Virus record (IMG/VR): IMGVR_UViG_3300032284_003392 | Span: 1 to 34,660 of that record | Direction: 5' to 3' (one strand) | From: a virus | DNA: 34,660 nucleotides | Shown: positions 33,105 through 34,660 of the stretch, one piece after another | Layout of the letters: the number at the start of each line of letters is the position of its first letter | How positions within the stretch are numbered: the stretch's first letter is position 1 | Translations under genes and position numbers: made by a program | The notes under the pieces: generated by a model | Databases searched by the model: none | What the model was told of the DNA's origin: nothing | What the model saw: the letters and a program-made list of their open reading frames with translations, nothing else

Positions 33105-34226
33105 TTAAATTACAATAATCCTACTCAATGCATCTAATTGTTGTCTCTCATCTTCTAAATTCTGCAATAATTGATCATAATCTTGATCAGTTATTGATCC
33201 CTCATTAATTATCATGTCAACGTAGGCTCTTATGCTTTCAACAATAGATATCATTTCGTCGCATTTATGATTAATGCTGCTCATCGATATATAATCTTGA
33301 TTTTCTTCTACTTCATATTCTTTTTGTATTTTAAATTGACTGATTATTTGATCATTATCATCTAAGTTGGTAATTACTCCAAAAGATGGCTTATTTAATA
33401 TTCTGTTATACTTTTTGCCATCAAATGTCCAGTTAGACAAGTTTTCTTTTACAACTTCATATCTCTCAACACTTTTTGGGTGTATTTCATCGCATGTTAT
33501 TTTGAATTGCCATATTTGTTCGACAGGCAACTCAATTAGTTTTTGCGATTTGGCAATAGTTTTAACGCCAGAACATTCATTTACAGCATCTTCCCATATA
33601 TTTGGCTCAGATATAAAAAATATTTGCCCTAAAGCTTCTCTCATATCTATGATCCACAATGGACGATGTTGATTGCGAAACAACCACATCATTCTTTCAC
33701 CATTGGGAAGTCTTTCTCCAATACTAACCGCCATGTGCCCTTCATTGATTAAGCTAAAGATATCTTGAATGCCTTCTAAGCGTGTTGGTTTATTTTCAAA
33801 TATTCTCAAAAGAATCTCTGAATCACAATTAGATGACAATTCATATTTTTGCTTAAAAGCTTGATATTCGCATTCATCAACTCTACCGTTGTGAATTAAT
33901 CCTAAAGATTTATCTGAAGAAGTGAAAGGATGATTGTTGTGGTTAAATCGTGGCTCGCCAACACCTTTAGACGCACCACGAGCATGAGCAAGCAACAAAT
34001 TGGGATTGTAACTTGCTAAATTTTTCCATGCTTCTTTTTTAACAAATTGGCTAGCTCTTAAAGGCTCTTTGTGGTAAAGAACACGACCATCAATGCCGGA
34101 TTCTGTTCCCCAAAATCCTGCTGCATCTAAGCCTCTGGATTCGCTCTTTTCAAACAGTTTCGTTATGAGTTGATAGGTAAGTACAGGCTTTTTGGATTCG
34201 CCTATATAACCAGTAAGACCACACAT
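33105..34226 (-). CDS. Class II glutamine amidotransferase (GlmS-N-like), single domain
   Basis: 373 residues. Met-Cys start (MCGLTGYIG, nucleophile Cys2 after Met removal), ESRGLDAAGFWG, LLAHARGASKG, NHNNHPF and LIHNGRVDECEYQAFK are the class II (Ntn) amidotransferase signature. There is no isomerase or synthetase domain; the C-terminal 120 residues are charged helices. Ammonia would be passed to an unseen partner. Possible roles include nucleotide or sugar modification; not determinable here. Confidence 0.8.
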   Translation of the reverse strand: MCGLTGYIGESKKPVLTYQLITKLFEKSESRGLDAAGFWGTESGIDGRVLYHKEPLRASQFVKKEAWKNLASYNPNLLLAHARGASKGVGEPRFNHNNHPFTSSDKSLGLIHNGRVDECEYQAFKQKYELSSNCDSEILLRIFENKPTRLEGIQDIFSLINEGHMAVSIGERLPNGERMMWLFRNQHRPLWIIDMREALGQIFFISEPNIWEDAVNECSGVKTIAKSQKLIELPVEQIWQFKITCDEIHPKSVERYEVVKENLSNWTFDGKKYNRILNKPSFGVITNLDDNDQIISQFKIQKEYEVEENQDYISMSSINHKCDEMISIVESIRAYVDMIINEGSITDQDYDQLLQNLEDERQQLDALSRIIVI

Positions 34227-34238
34227 TTGTTTTTCCTT

Positions 34239-34660
34239 TTAGAATGCACCAAATGGACCTGAAGAGCCTCCCAACGGGGGCGATGCCATATCTTGACCTG
34301 TACCAGCAGGCGATACAGCGGGTCCTGCCTGATCAATGTTTGCGGGCTTAACAGGAGGAACAGATTGATCTTTGACAGGTTGGGATACTGATTTATCTGA
34401 TTTAGTATCATCAGTTGGTGCTACATCGGATACTGCCAATTTGTTTATAGGAACTCCCAAATCAGAAACTAATTTTTCTAAAGCCAAAGATACATTTTCA
34501 ATTGTTTCTGGTAAATTTTCTTTGTCAGCAATTGATTTCATTAAAGAAACACCTATTGCCTGAAGAGTTTTCAAATTTTTAGCCTCTTCGGGAGGCCAAT
34601 GACTATGCAAAACATTTCGAATTTGGTTGACAATTCCCTGAGAAAATCTAACTAAATCTC
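34239..34660 (-). CDS. Pro/Ser-rich protein (partial, N-terminus beyond window)
   Basis: The minus frame is open past the right edge, so the start is not seen; a TTG at 34610 is inside the frame and need not be the start. Visible order: helix (VRFSQGIVNQIRNVLHSHWP), ALEKLVSDLG, then a Pro/Ser/Asp/Gly-rich low-complexity tail ending SSGPFGAF. No family recognised. It is 12 bases before the amidotransferase gene. Confidence 0.6.
   Translation of the reverse strand, partial: DLVRFSQGIVNQIRNVLHSHWPPEEAKNLKTLQAIGVSLMKSIADKENLPETIENVSLALEKLVSDLGVPINKLAVSDVAPTDDTKSDKSVSQPVKDQSVPPVKPANIDQAGPAVSPAGTGQDMASPPLGGSSGPFGAF

Overview
The window is an AT-rich, gene-dense stretch of a large tailed phage with a contractile (T4-type) tail. 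The phage identity rests on several genes read directly here: a tail sheath protein, two tail-tube paralogues, a gp15-like sheath stabiliser, a gp26-like baseplate hub protein with a gp51-like extension, and a gp55-type late sigma factor. No ribosomal, tRNA or integrase gene was seen. The host is not shown directly. Two exported proteins look host-derived, and one of them (a LolA-like protein with an FWFW motif) resembles proteins I associate with Planctomycetota; that is a weak clue only.

Layout. 1-3293 (minus): repeat-rich tail fibre (runs off the left edge), a stand-alone prim-pol protein, a 52-residue protein and a very acidic Cys-containing protein. 3335-7832: alternating short blocks with a LolA-like exported protein, two small GCGCGGN proteins, a TPR glycosyltransferase, a Lys/Ala-rich protein, a zinc-finger protein and a tandem pair of MxTFIQWAGE proteins. 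7862-13976: wHTH-like protein, AAA+ ATPase, exported protein, sugar-nucleotidyltransferase, P-loop kinase, nicotinamide phosphoribosyltransferase, wHTH protein and Nudix hydrolase. 13973-23792: mostly virion genes (neck or connector candidates, gp15-like, sheath, two tubes). 23797-27691: late sigma factor, glycosyltransferase, PAS protein, zinc-ribbon and membrane proteins. 27751-34660: baseplate hub with a probable -1 frameshift, structural protein, MoxR/VWA pair, Holliday-junction-resolvase-like nuclease, class II glutamine amidotransferase, and a Pro-rich protein that runs off the right edge.

Strand switches about 20 times, with hairpin terminators at many of the convergent junctions. Three enzyme genes or operons (AAA+ ATPase, NAMPT, MoxR/VWA) share a promoter of the form TTTACA, 12-13 bases, GTGATA. 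A second AT-rich motif, GATATATAAAA, lies before three virion genes and could be the target of the gp55-type sigma factor.

The most interesting observations are: (i) a -1 frameshift signal (A AAT TTT TTC) at the end of the baseplate hub gene, leading into a conserved gp51-like frame that has no usable start codon before its conserved part; (ii) five proteins with N-termini like the T4 capsid-targeting peptide (MKTYQEFIAE), each with a Glu near residues 10-14, suggesting a set of packaged head proteins; and (iii) an NAD-salvage gene next to a Nudix hydrolase, which may serve NAD+ replenishment against host defence.
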